Shown here piece by piece: positions 1 to 10,598 of a DNA stretch of 64,000 bases. Each line of letters begins with the position of its first letter. The first letter of the stretch is position 1. The translations under genes and the position numbers were made by a program. Location of the stretch: contig OV050030.1 in NCBI GenBank assembly GCA_920105625.2, positions 94,370,652 through 94,434,651 of the forward strand, given 5' to 3'. The notes under the pieces were generated by a model, which was not told the origin of the DNA, ran no database searches, and saw nothing but the letters and a program-made list of their open reading frames with translations. This stretch comes from Clusia tigrina (lineage: Eukaryota > Arthropoda > Insecta > Diptera > Clusiidae).

Positions 1-1932
1 TTGTGCAAGGTGCTCCAGAAATTACGAGAACACAATTTGAAATTGAACACGGAGAAGTGTCAATTTTTGCGAAGAGAGGTGGTTTATTTAGGCCATCGTT
101 GCTCAGAGGCAGGAGCACTGCCTGACCCGCAGAAGGTGGAATGCGTTAAAAATTTAGCGACTCCGAGAAACAGAAAGGAAGTGCAAGCATTCCTAGGACT
201 AGTGAACTATTATAGAAAGTTCGTGGAAGGACTAGCCGGAATTGGGTTGAAAATTAACAAGTTGCTACGAAAAGAGGCAAAGTTCGAATGGACAGAGAGA
301 TGTCAGCAAGCATTCGAGAGGCTAAAAGAAATAATTAGCTCGCCACCAATTTTGGCATACCCCGACTTTGAGCAAACTTTTTTGTGGACCACTGATGCTA
401 GCAATGAAGCAGTATTGTCACAAGGGGAAGTCGGTAATGACCGACCAATTGCATTCGCAAGCAGAGCGCTTAGCGATACAGAGAAAAGATACTCCACAAT
501 AGAAAAGGAATTTCTAGCCATGGGCTACGAAGAATTTTAGGGCATATCTGCTAGGACGCCCATTTAAGATATACACTGATCACCAGCCGTTGAGAGGCAT
601 AGCCAATTTGAAAGACCAAACGTCTATGCTAGCCAGGTTCAGACACAAGTTGTCTGAGTATGATTTTGAAATCATATACACACCTGGGAAGAAGAATCTG
701 AATGCGGACGCACTCAGCAGAGTACCGCAGGCACAGAAGGTATCAGTAGTGCAAACGAGGGCCAAAGTACGGTCAGATAAGGAGAAGGCCGAGAGAATTC
801 AAGGGGATAAAATTGATGCAACAAGAAATGTTAGCAATGCGGGTGACGCTGCTAATGAACAAAGAGCCAGTAGTGTGGAATGGCTGGAGGATATAAAGGA
901 TATCCAGGCTGTGTTAAAGGGTTTCCATGATTCACCTCTATGTGGACACCAGGGATTTTGGAAAACCCATGACAGAATTAGGCGAGTATACGGATGGAAA
1001 GGTATGCTCAAAGACATAAAAAAATATGTAAAGAGTTGCCCAAAGTGCCAGGCCAACAAAAGTTCAAGGCTAACAAAGATGCCAATGGTGTTAACTGACA
1101 CACCAAAACAACCATTTGATAAAGTTCATATGGATATTGTAGGTATTTTACCTGAGACAGTTTCGGGAAACAAGTACATATTGACGTTCCAAGATCATTT
1201 CTCAAAGTATATGGCGTGCGTGGCTATACCCGATGCGGAAGCAGGTACGGTAGCCAAAGCATTCTTGATGAAATTATAGCACGGTACAACATACCTAAGG
1301 TCTTGATTACCGTGAATGATTCCAATTTCGTATCGAAATTATTCTCATAAACTTGTAAAATTCTGGGAATCAAGAAGTTGCACATAACACCACAGGCGAA
1401 TGGCTCATTGGAACGTAGTCATCGACCTCTGGCTGAGTACTTGCGCAGTGTTGCCAAGGAAGACGGCTCGAATTGGGATCAATGGTTGACTACTGCAATG
1501 CATGTACACAATAATACGGTACATGTAACCACGGAGCAAACTCCGTTTAGGACGCTCTACGGGTTTGATTCCAACATGCCAGCAAATCTGAAGCGCAAAT
1601 GTGCGCCAGTGTACAATGCTGATGACTCGAATAAAGTGCAAAAGTATCAGCTACAGTGAGCGCACAAGTTGGTCAGAGAAAACTAGGATTGTGCTAAACG
1701 AGTAGCCAGGGAAGCCTATAACAAGGTACTAAACCCAGTCATTTTTAAGGTGGGTGATCAAGTACTAATGAAGAATCAGGCTAAGAGAAACAAATTCTCA
1801 CCTGTGTGGATAGGTCCGTATGTAGTAGCAGAGATCCGAAGCCCAGTTACAACAGTCGTAACGATTAAGGGCAAAAATAAAAAGCAACATAATAATTTGT
1901 TGAAATTATTCCACATTAGACCACGCGACTAA
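1..1932 (+). pseudogene. Ty3/gypsy pol remnant (RT end, RNase H, integrase), element A
   Basis: This is the 3' part of a retroelement polyprotein; the 5' part lies outside the window. Positions 1-300 encode the RT thumb/connection (FLGLVNYYRKFV, typical of Ty3/gypsy). RNase H follows, with TTDAS and EKEFLA residues and YTDHQPL near 575. Integrase has an HHCC finger (HDSPLCGH, then CPKC near 1040), a first catalytic Asp in HMDIVG near 1130, a second in a degenerate VNDSNF near 1315, and Glu in NGSLERSH near 1405. The reading frame is broken near 540, near 1270, at 1659 and at 1686, so the gene is dead. The frame can be followed across each break by homology. Its LTR is at 4837. A 412/mdg1-like affiliation is only a guess. 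Confidence 0.9.
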
Positions 1933-4836
1933 AGACATTTGTTAATAGTGTTTTACAAATGTTAACACAAGAGTAACAATGTAAACATGTACGTGTGTGT
2001 ATCAAAAAACACACGCAGCGCCGATTTTCAGAGTCAATGCCAGTAAAAGTGTGCCACTTAAATTCGGGCAAGTAAAATTGACGTAATGAAAATCTGCTTA
2101 TTAAGCACTATTGCCGAATGAAGACAGTAGACAAAAATATTTTTTTTTTACATATGAAATAATAATAAACGGGTTCATTGCACGTAATTAAAAAATAGAA
2201 TAAAATAATAAGACAGTCGTGGGTAAGTAATATAAAACTTAACTTCAAATATGTACATACATACATACGGCGGTTAATGAAATGAAAGCAGTAACGCCGG
2301 CACCGTTGGTGAAGTAAATATATATGTATGTAACTGTATAATGTACAGAATGAATGTACGAGGGAATATTTAAAGAAGTAAGTATTCTAGTTATAGGAAT
2401 AGGTATGGCCATATAAGTAAGTATGTAGGGACATATGATTAGGAATTGGGAATTTGCAGATACTGCAGCAGGCTATATGTAGATATACTCGTACATAGGT
2501 TTTAACTGTTTATTGATTAGGAAATTAGCGTATGGAAATTTGAATAAATGTATATGTTGGGATATAAAAAAAAATTGTATAGGTTGATTGGGAAAATAAG
2601 CAATTAATTCTAGGTAATTTAAAGCGCATTGAATGTATGTATGTATTCATATACGAGCTAATTACAGGTTGGAAAATAGAATCGTTAATGGATATATACA
2701 TATCAGGCTAGAAGTAAATTTAAATAAAAAGTAATTGTATGCGATGAAAGATGTAGTCATGCAATGGACAAAGTTTTGACACAAACGGGATTCTTTTATA
2801 TAATCTGGTTTTAATCGGAGGACCAATGAATTGGTTCAAAACTGAAATGAGTGATAACTCACGTGTTGAAAAAGAGCACGAAAAATTAATCAAAGCAAAA
2901 CTGATGCCCTATATGGCTATGAAAACATATAGTCCAGTCCTCTTTTCCTCTAAGATACGGTAGCGAATCCGATAATGTAAGGGGAAAAGACGAGTGGATG
3001 CAAATTGAATGATATAGCACTCAATTAGAGAATAAGCATGTTATAGAAATATTGTTTTTTTTTTAATATATTCAGGAATAGCTTATGTCTAAGAAAAGTT
3101 ATAAATTAAAAAATTATAATCTGTGCAAAGTTCACATTAGAAACAAAAGTAGTTTAGAAAATAATTAGAGTTACAAAAATTAATTATTTAAAATATAAAT
3201 TTATAATGAAATAAGTATTATAATAAAAAAAGAACAAAAATCATACTAAATTGGAAAATTATACCCAATAGTATATATAGTACATATAGTGTATTTATTT
3301 AAATATTATATAATTTTGAAATTCATTTATTAAATTGACTTATGAAATGTTCGACAAAAATTAAACATAGAAGAAATATCAAACTAAAATGTATACTAGA
3401 AAATTAAGAAAATTATTATAGGTGTTCTCTATATAGCTCTGATGATGTGAAGCGAAGCAGGAAGTTCCGGGAACAGCGGATATCGGAAGACGGTGCGGAC
3501 TAAAAGACCAACGTAGTATTCGGAAAGATGCGTTTTTGAAAAACAGAGATTTTTGGCGGTTATCTAAGGTTTGTGACCCCAAGGATGCCAACATATTAGA
3601 TTGGGGATGAATGGCGACGGATGTAATTTTAATGTTGCGAAACGGGATATGGCCGCAGCATTTGAACGCGTTGTGGCTGAGTTATTGTCAAGCAACGAAA
3701 AATAAACAAGTTTCCTTGCGGAGTCATGTTTTGAATTGGACAATTTTATAGTACAATGTCCACCCAGTGTATCACAATCTCAACAGAATCGATTTTGGAT
3801 AAGTTGAAGATGGGTAAAAGCTTAAGGTGGGTGACTGAAACCACCACCAAATAAAATAAGCAGAGGAAATTTGGCTCACGGAAGTTAATTGCTTCATTGA
3901 ATTATATGTCCAATCTAGGGTATGAACATATGAAATGTGATTTACATATGATTTAATACAAGAGGACACAGAGACTTGTAACCGACCAGAGTACACAAAT
4001 TACATCATTAAACGTGTATCTCAGAAAAATACCGATTGTCTCCACATCAAAGCCAAAAGATGGCAAATACCATTATGAGGAAGCTCAAGAGAAACACTTC
4101 CACCATAAAACGCATTGCTGCAAAGTAAGAAGGTGTACTGTAATCTCTCATGTATTCCAAATGATTTTTACAAGTTGAATACTATAAGCAGAGGCAGTAC
4201 CACCTACAGCCGTGGGGCATGCTAGATAAATGGAAAGAGGAAGGCCACTGAAAGCAGAGTTTTATTGGCAAACCAAATCGCCAACCTATAACATCTTTGT
4301 ACGTACCGATCCAGAAAGAAGGGGACCAGTGGGTATGCAGAGATCATCGAGGGATTTCACTCCGTCAACGACAGCCGTCAACCGGATCAGCAGTTAGCAG
4401 AAGTATAACGTAAGATTTTAGATATAAATATCATAGTAGAATATAAGATCTTAAGTATAGGATTAAATTGTATTATCGCTAGTTGTTGAAAATTCTATAT
4501 ACGCCAGTGAGAAAAGAGTCGATGAAAGACCAAATATAAAAAGAGGAGTATGAAAAAAAATAGAAATAAAAGGACAAAATAAAACAAAAGAAAAAAAAGA
4601 AGAAAAAAAATAGAAATAAAATAACAAAATAGAACAAAAGAGGAAAAAGAAAACAACACAAAAGTAAAAAGAACAGAATTACAACAATTACAAATAAGGC
4701 GAATTTGAAAAATGAAAAACTATACATATGTACTATAGGATTAAGAAAATGCACAGATTGTTCAGAAAAGTCAAAAATACTGTAAAGATTCATTAGAAGT
4801 TAGTTGCACTAACTTATTTTAGAAAGAGGGGAGGGA
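1933..4836 (+). other. Long AT-rich 3' internal region of gypsy A, no recognisable gene
   Basis: About 2.9 kb lies between the integrase end and the 3' LTR. I see no env protein, only stop-rich AT-rich DNA with A-rich runs around 4540-4680. The stretch 3379-4836 is related to 17281-18351 elsewhere in the window (shared blocks include the AACAAGTTTCCTT region and the sequence around 3867-3950), so it is a conserved element-internal region and not random flank. It ends in the polypurine tract AAAGAGGGGAGGGA immediately before the LTR. It could be a decayed env or an unusually long 3' untranslated region. Confidence 0.6.
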
Positions 4837-5340
4837 TGTTGTGAGTTAGAATCAAGCTACCTGCGCGTAGTGTCTCACATCATCGACTCCTAACAGATGC
4901 CACACATTCTGTGTGATTAGCATGTGTTAAAGTTACTTAAGAAAGCACATATTTTTAGGGTGCGAGTATTTAGAATTAATATTACCTATGTAATATTTAT
5001 TATGTAAACTTTTAGGGTGCTACAGTTTTGCAGTCGAGCCACTGAAGGGCATTGGAAGTTAGAATGCACCATCAACATTTCAGAATGGCGTAGGTCAGTT
5101 GGCTTGACCAACTGACACCAATTAACAGGTGCGAAACTGGAACACCAGAAAGGTCAGTTTTTGTATTGTAATTGTGAATTGTAAATAGTATATAAGAGTT
5201 AGTATTCTAAGAAATAAAGGCTTGTGATTTAAAAACTAAAAGTGTAATGTAGTGATTTTTCCAAAGAGTGATTTAGGGTTTTCAGATACACGCGCACAAC
5301 AGAAGGACGTCCCCCGTCAAACAAGGACAATACCCCAACA
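4837..5340 (+). repeat. 3' LTR of gypsy A
   Basis: The LTR begins TGTTGTGAG right after a polypurine tract and ends CCCCAACA, giving TGTTG/CAACA inverted ends over 504 bp. It contains a TATA-like TATATAAGAG near 5190 and an AATAAA polyadenylation signal near 5213. Position 5341 continues directly with copia RT coding sequence on the other strand, so this edge is an insertion boundary. The 5' LTR is outside the window, so the target duplication cannot be tested. Confidence 0.85.
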
Positions 5341-5767
5341 GTTCCACTGCCTTCCAGCTTTAGACCATAAATTGCCTTCTGGAATTTCAAGACTTGCTTT
5401 TTAAATAAACAGTACTAACATTCATTTGGTGTAAATGCATTTTCTCCTCAACAGCTAATGCTAAAAGCATTCTTATCGTAGCGTAAAGTACAACAGGAGA
5501 ATTAGTTTCGGTATAGTCAGCGCCAACCCGCTGTTCACACCTTTTGCCTATGACTCTTGCCTTGTAGCGATCTATTCCGCAATGCTTCTTTCTCCAAAAA
5601 TAAAATTTTCGTTGAAAAGTACATCCCTTTTTACAATAAACTTTGTGAGTCTCCTTGTCATACAAACAATATGCTTTGGATTCCATTGAATATCTAACCA
5701 GTATGTACTGATCGCCTTTTGCTTTAAATTTAGCATATTTTATTGAGAGCCACTGCAACTGCACCAA
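5341..5767 (-). pseudogene. Ty1/copia reverse transcriptase, N-terminal part, cut by gypsy A
   Basis: Reading the minus strand from 5767 gives the copia-type start of RT: YKARVIGKRCEQ, GADYTETNSPVV, IRMLLALAVEE and LHQMNVSTVYL, followed at 5390-5341 by KAIYGLK, the conserved block before the catalytic YVDD. The coding sequence stops exactly where the gypsy A LTR begins, so the catalytic half of RT and the RNase H should lie to the left of this window, beyond gypsy A. Several substitutions and a stop make it non-functional. Confidence 0.88.
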
Positions 5768-5849
5768 ACTTCTTTAGATGACTGACCGAGGGTTTTCTGT
5801 TGTACCAAACTTCGTACGAGGTTTTGTATACTACCAATTTCGTGGGGCA

Positions 5850-6300
5850 TCTATTTCTTATTTATGTTGCTATTGATATTGCTTCTGTCCACAAATTTTG
5901 ATGTAATCCTGCGTGTAACAGCTAGCACCTAGCCATTTCCACCAAAGTTCTATTTGCGCGCTCCGCCACACCGTTTTGATGTGGAGTGTGTCACTGTTAA
6001 CTAACTCACGTCATATATACCATGTTGCTTAAAAAATTCATCAATATCATTGTTGACATATTCCCATTATTCCGATTATCACTGCGTATCGTCGTCTTTA
6101 TTTGCAACCTGTTTATGGTTCAGCATACATCTTGAAAGTTTTAAATTTATCCAGTACCTCGTCTTTCGCTCTTAGAATATAAGTAAATTCATATCTGGAT
6201 TTATCATCTATGAAGGTCAGAAAATATCGAGCACAAATCGATTCGACATTAATCGGGCAAACATCTGTCTGTATTAATTCCAAAAAATTTTCTGATCTAC
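5850..6300 (-). pseudogene. Ty1/copia integrase remnant
   Basis: On the minus strand, translated fragments in shifting frames give ICARYFLTFIDDKSRYEFTY and QTDVCPINVES (integrase core with the first Asp) around 6190-6290. TPHQNGVAERANRTLVEMA-type sequence around 5930-5985 carries the catalytic Glu. The second Asp region (RSDNG in the family) is scrambled by mutations near 6080-6110. Order along the minus strand is gag, protease, integrase, RT, which is the copia order and not the gypsy order. Stops and frameshifts are frequent. Confidence 0.82.
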
Positions 6301-6339
6301 ATTCTGAATTCTGAGGAAAAGGTAGTACATGTATTTTGC

Positions 6340-6610
6340 TTAATATTTGTAGAAAATTAACCTATATATGCATACATGCATAACTAAATATAAATACTTA
6401 CATACTATTAACATGGAGACATAGCATACTAAACAATACACATACACTCTTTGCATATACTTATGAATATAACATTGTATAAACTGTTAACATACATTCT
6501 ACAAGACTATGTAAAGATCTCATAAATATTAAACTGAACACCGAACTGTCAAGTTATCGCGGCACAATAAAACACATTACAACAATTTATGAAGTATATC
6601 TGTAGTGCTA
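6340..6610. other. AT-rich stretch between copia protease and integrase
   Basis: About 270 bp of AT-rich DNA with no copia-like coding potential separates the integrase remnant from the protease/pre-integrase segment. A small non-autonomous insertion is one explanation; decay of the GAG-pre-integrase zinc-finger region is another. I could not find terminal inverted repeats by eye. Confidence 0.35.
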
Positions 6611-7125
6611 GATTTGATTCTTACTCATCGCATACAAATTCTGTGATTTCAATTTCACCACAAATAAATTATGTTTCTTTAATGCTCGCAGAATAATCAC
6701 GCCTTGCTTGTCCTTTATCCAAGCATTTTCACTTTTGAATTTTATTTCCATACCATTTTCGACTGCCTTGGTGATGGAAACGAAATTTGCATATAGTTCT
6801 GGAGAATATAGGACATTTTTCAATCGAAGTCTCTTTCCTTCGCCATTATCGATGCATTCTTTGCTAACCAAATTTTCTCTTCATATTCTTCATACAGCAC
6901 GAACAATCGCCTATTATTACACATAAGCGAAGTCGCTCCACTGTCGATAAACAAACACGATTCGCTGATTGTATGTGTGTCTGCTATAGCAACTTTAACC
7001 AATGCTGACTCCACGCGTTTTTGTTTCTCTTTGCACATATTTGCTAAGTGCCCTCGTTTACCACATATAAAGCACTCTCCGTTGAATTTCTTCACTTCCT
7101 TTTTGTTCCTCTGCCTGTTTACCAA
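6608..7125 (-). pseudogene. Ty1/copia zinc knuckle, protease and GAG-pre-integrase
   Basis: From 7125 downward the minus strand encodes a CCHC zinc knuckle (CFICGKRGHLANMC) followed by the aspartic protease motif LFIDSGATSLMC, the typical copia nucleocapsid-protease order. After a frame change near 6820-6870 it continues with LRLKNVLYSPELYANFVSI, the conserved protease/pre-integrase block of copia polyproteins (family form LKNVLYVPEL). At least one frameshift separates the two parts. Confidence 0.88.
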
Positions 7126-7140
7126 ATTTGCGTTGAATAC

Positions 7141-7709
7141 TCACTGTGTACTATCGTCGTCAAACGGATATTTATGTTGCTTGCGTCTCTGTCCTTCATC
7201 CAACAGTTTCAATTTCAACGCGCTATATGTAGGCAAATTATCCTGCGTTTCCATAGCAATGTCGAAATTTTCGAATGATTTTGGTAAACTAGAAAGAAAC
7301 ATAATACATAATAATTCGTCTTGTAGATTGATTCCAATTTCTGCCAGTCTCTCTGACATTCCAGTGAAGGAATTGATGAATTCAACTATATTTTCATGCT
7401 CTTGCATTAGCATGTTTAAGAGCTGTTTGTGCATAATCTCTTTCTGAACCGGACCTTCTGCTTTTTACGCCTCCAATAACTTCTGCCAATAACTTCTGGA
7501 TATGTTTTGCAACTTTTGATGTACTGTAACTGGCCTGGTTTAACGCCGAGCACTATCATGGCCAATGCCTTCTCCTCTGGCAGTTCCGCCTTCTGTTCAC
7601 TCACCACATTCCAATTCCAACTGTGCACTGACCAGATCTCATAGTTTGCCTCATCAAGCGTGTCGGTCGTGTACAACGATGCCATGTTGCCCGGTTCAAT
7701 TATATACAA
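7141..7709 (-). pseudogene. Ty1/copia Gag (UBN2-type)
   Basis: Two overlapping minus-strand frames (7709-7416 and 7434-7141) form one broken Gag. The first has the N-terminal segment LDEANYEIWSVHSWN and MIVLGVKPGQL; the second has a UBN2-like core, with FINSFTGMSERLAEIGI, LCIMFLSSLPKSFENF and MLDEG-type residues near its end. The frameshift lies near 7420-7440. The start codon at 7709 lies about 40 bp inside the LTR edge, which suits a gag leader. Confidence 0.82.
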
Positions 7710-7750
7710 CTTATAGCACTTGTGTCCAGACTTGTACCTGAGCCCATAAC

Positions 7751-7911
7751 CTGTAGAAATGTGACACTAAAGTACTTCTATACAGTTCAACGTTTATTAA
7801 AGGAAATAAAGAGTATATACAAGAATAAAGTAAAATAGAGAAAAATGTACGTGTATTGAAGGCTGCCAAGTAATATTTCCACCAAAATATGATTGGCCAA
7901 AGAAAAATCGG
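7751..7911 (-). repeat. Copia 5' LTR with adjacent primer-binding region
   Basis: On the minus strand the sequence just before gag reads TTTCTACA, then GGTTATGGGCTCAGG. The latter resembles the internal initiator-Met tRNA primer site used by copia elements. The upstream sequence holds a TATA-like segment and TTTAATAAACG. The outer edge is uncertain; I place it at the TGCCG near 7911. Confidence 0.5.
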
Positions 7912-8231
7912 CATTAGTGATTGTGTTTATTGGTGCGAGGTCCCCAAGAAAAGTGAACCCGAGTCAAAAAAAGGAAAAAAAGTATTATTGAGAAAATAAA
8001 GTTTTACGCAATACGTTGCATGTAAGTTATTAGCTTGCATAGTGCTACATTTATTAAAAACAGAAAGGAGAAAATCGAAGAATCGTCAACGACTCCGAGA
8101 AAAGCAGGAAGTTAGAGTTATTTGAAGTTTTATCAGTGTTTCAGGTAGCATAGCTATGACCGATATCTTAAATTGACAAGAGGGACGTGTTTCATAGTTT
8201 TATGATGATCCAGAATGTTGTAAACTTTGAT
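7912..8231. other. Intervening DNA, nothing recognised
   Basis: About 320 bp with no coding potential or repeat that I can identify. It may include more of the copia LTR, since that outer boundary is not certain. Confidence 0.4.
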
Positions 8232-8235
8232 AGGT

Positions 8236-9757
8236 TGTAACAACTCAAATTTATAGCCGGGGTAAAACTCATCGGCTCCAGGGGTCGTATACAGAAAATT
8301 ACTCGGCCGTTGTAATGTTTAAGCTTTCTTTATTAAATCCTTATTCTTATTTCTAGGTTTACACGTTATAAAATTATGGGCTTTATGAAGCACGCTCCTG
8401 AACTAGGTGCTGTGCCGTCCTGTCTCCAGTCTCAACGGTGGTGGATTGAAAAACCACTTCCACCGGTTTGACGTTGAGAAGCAAGTCCTGGTTTTCTATG
8501 TAGGCGGATTGAAAGAACACAGCGTTCGTAACAAACTCAGTAATACTTAGTGTCTAGGTCAAGACACGGACCTAGACACTAAGTATTACTGAGTTTGTAA
8601 TACTTAGTGTCTAGGTCAAGACACGGACCTAGACACTAAGTATTACTGAGTTTGTCTTTCGTTTCAAAGGTGGTGGATTGACAAACCACTTCCACCATTC
8701 TACCGTTGACGAACAAGTTCTGGTTTACTATGAGAGTGGATTAAAATCCAGCATTCGTAGTAAATGCAGCGCTGGTGTGTGTGTGTGTGTCCGTTGGTAC
8801 TGATTTCTAATCTCGTGGCGTCTGTGCGGCAACATTTCTAAGGTACTTACTTGCGCGATGTGTTAACAGGAAAAGAGACCGTATGTCCGGTTACAGGCTC
8901 TTTTATAGCCACCAGTTGAACCTCTAGTTGTTGTTCCAGTCCCGCTGGCCGTTGTTCCGACTACCGCTCCCTGTTGCTAAGACCAAGGCATCTCAGCGTT
9001 TTCCTGGTCAGTCCGACTGTTGTCAAGCGCGTAGTAGTTGCAGCGGCACGTTGTTGCTGTTGCACACCCTGTTGTTGTTGTTGCACGCCCTGTTGTTGTT
9101 GTTGCATGCATGATTTCTTTCTGCTGGTGGTTAATATTATTTAAATTATCCACCAGCGTTTGAACACTATTTGTGTGTTTCTCCTTTGTGTGATGGCCGC
9201 GCCACTTGTCTGCACAGCGATTGTTATGTCGTCGTCTCTTTTCTTTTCATTCTTTCCTCGTGTTGTTGTTGTACTATTTCGCGAGCTAACGCACTCGGTA
9301 ATTTCTGCCAAGGCTTGTTGTTGTAATTAACGCACGATTAATTGAAGTCTGCTTGTAGTGTTGTTTTTGTTGTCAATCAGTGCAAACGGCTGGCTTGAGT
9401 TCGCCAAGTCTGTCGGCGCATTCTTGTTGGTATAATCCACATGCAATTGATTTTCCTTGTCTTACGCAAGCGGCTAGCTTGGCTTTGCCAATGCTGTTGT
9501 TGACATGCCGCTTGCGTAGTTGTTGGTACAATTTGCATGTGATTTATTGACCAACGTTCAATATTTCGTGCCTTCGCCGTGGTTTCCATTGGTGCGAAAG
9601 TATTCTAATAAATAATATTAAGCGTTTTTGGGGCCGCGCAAGCTGATTGGTTATGGCAGTCTCAATTCTTCGCACGGCGGTCCATTTTTGCAGTCACTAT
9701 TGCTTTGGGAGACATTTATTATGTGAGCAAAATTAATCAATAATTTTGCTCGTCACA
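8236..9757 (-). repeat. Solo LTR, hairpin-rich family, flanked by AGGT duplication
   Basis: On the plus strand the block starts TGTAACAAC and ends GCTCGTCACA, and both sides carry AGGT (8232-8235 and 9758-9761), a 4-bp target duplication. Minus orientation is supported by a TATA-like TATAAAAG near 8892 and, about 560 bp downstream, an AATAAA near 8327. The U3 terminus is a hairpin (GAGCAAAATTA with its complement, 9725-9751). Between TATA and polyA sit several hairpins with a GATTGAAAAACCA-like loop. No internal element is attached, so recombination between LTRs is inferred. A second member is at 59431-60535. Confidence 0.78.
8531..8656. repeat. Duplicated perfect hairpin inside the solo LTR
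   Basis: A 30-nt arm beginning ACAAACTCAG (8531-8560), an 8-nt loop AAGACACG and its exact complement (8569-8598) form a perfect hairpin. A unit of about 59 bp is then repeated in tandem, restoring a second hairpin with about 20-nt arms. The unit lies in the transcribed part of the LTR. Confidence 0.9.
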
Positions 9758-9761
9758 AGGT

Positions 9762-10090
9762 GTAGGACGCACCGTATAGAAGTTAGCGCCATTTGAAGTC
9801 CCGTCCCATCTGAAGATAAGTGAATAGAGTAGAGAAACATAAAACAGTTATATTTGTTTATTTAAAATACACAACAAACAAAAATATTAAAAGCTCAATT
9901 ATACAAAGGGTCTATAGGTATAAATTCTTTATAAATTTTTGCTTTAATTATGTATATATACGAGTATGTACGATAAATGTTCAAAAATGGCCAGGATAAG
10001 GAGGCCAAATTGGGCGGGCTCGCTTGGAGAGTTAACGATAGAGAGTTACTGGCTGCCAAAAATGGAAAACTGAGTTATTTTGTAAGGAAA
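9762..10090. other. Intervening DNA, nothing recognised
   Basis: AT-rich flank between the solo LTR and a (TA)n tract. No coding signal or family resemblance seen. Confidence 0.5.
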
Positions 10091-10121
<31 letters not shown>

Positions 10122-10130
10122 CGAGTATAT

Positions 10131-10199
<69 letters not shown>
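10091..10199. repeat. (TA)n microsatellite
   Basis: Nearly pure TA dinucleotide repeat with two short interruptions. IYIY-type open frames across it are artefacts. Confidence 0.95.
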
Positions 10200-10203
<4 letters not shown>

Positions 10204-10307
10204 TAACTTACTGTACCTCCTCTGAAGTAGGGTAGTAGCGCGGAATTTTGAGCAAGCTAGAATTCTAGCTTTTATCTCTTCTATCTCTTGAAACTTGTCC
10301 ACGATTG

Positions 10308-10543
10308 TGTGAACCCCGAATACAACCCTGCGTAGGTCATGCAGACTAACTTAGCAACACTCGCTGTAAACCACGAGAGTCGTAACGAGATCGCCGTCGT
10401 GAATAGTCCGCACACCGCATAAACGCCAACACTACTTTTATATTTTATATTCAATAAACTTATTTTTCCATTTACAAACTAAAGTCCGCCGTGTTATTAT
10501 TTCTGCCTGTACCTGTCTACCTAATTTTGCCCAGCCTCTGACA
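10308..10543 (+). repeat. 5' LTR of gypsy B
   Basis: Begins TGTGAACCCCGAATAC and ends CTCTGACA. Contains a TTTTATATTTTATATTC TATA-like segment followed at once by AATAAA. It matches the 3' LTR closely throughout. The sequence after it is GCTTCAGAAATGGG, which I cannot assign to a particular tRNA primer. Confidence 0.9.
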
Positions 10544-10598
10544 GCTTCAGAAATGGGATTGACGAGCATAGCGTGGAAAAAAAGCCGTTAATACGAGA

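Noticed and set aside
4479..4793. 104-codon minus-strand open frame rich in Phe
   Set aside because: It is the complement of A-rich low-complexity DNA in the gypsy A 3' region; no domain and no start context.
8928..9113. Leu/His-rich 61-codon frame
   Set aside because: Caused by a (TTG)n stretch in the LTR.
9377..9589. 70-codon minus-strand frame in the solo LTR
   Set aside because: Lies in U3 and contains the repeated GCCGCTTG-type blocks; no homology to a protein.
10075..10302. IYIY-rich open frame
   Set aside because: Translation of a TA microsatellite; the same holds for those at 29723-30001, 49737-49940 and 62585-63003.
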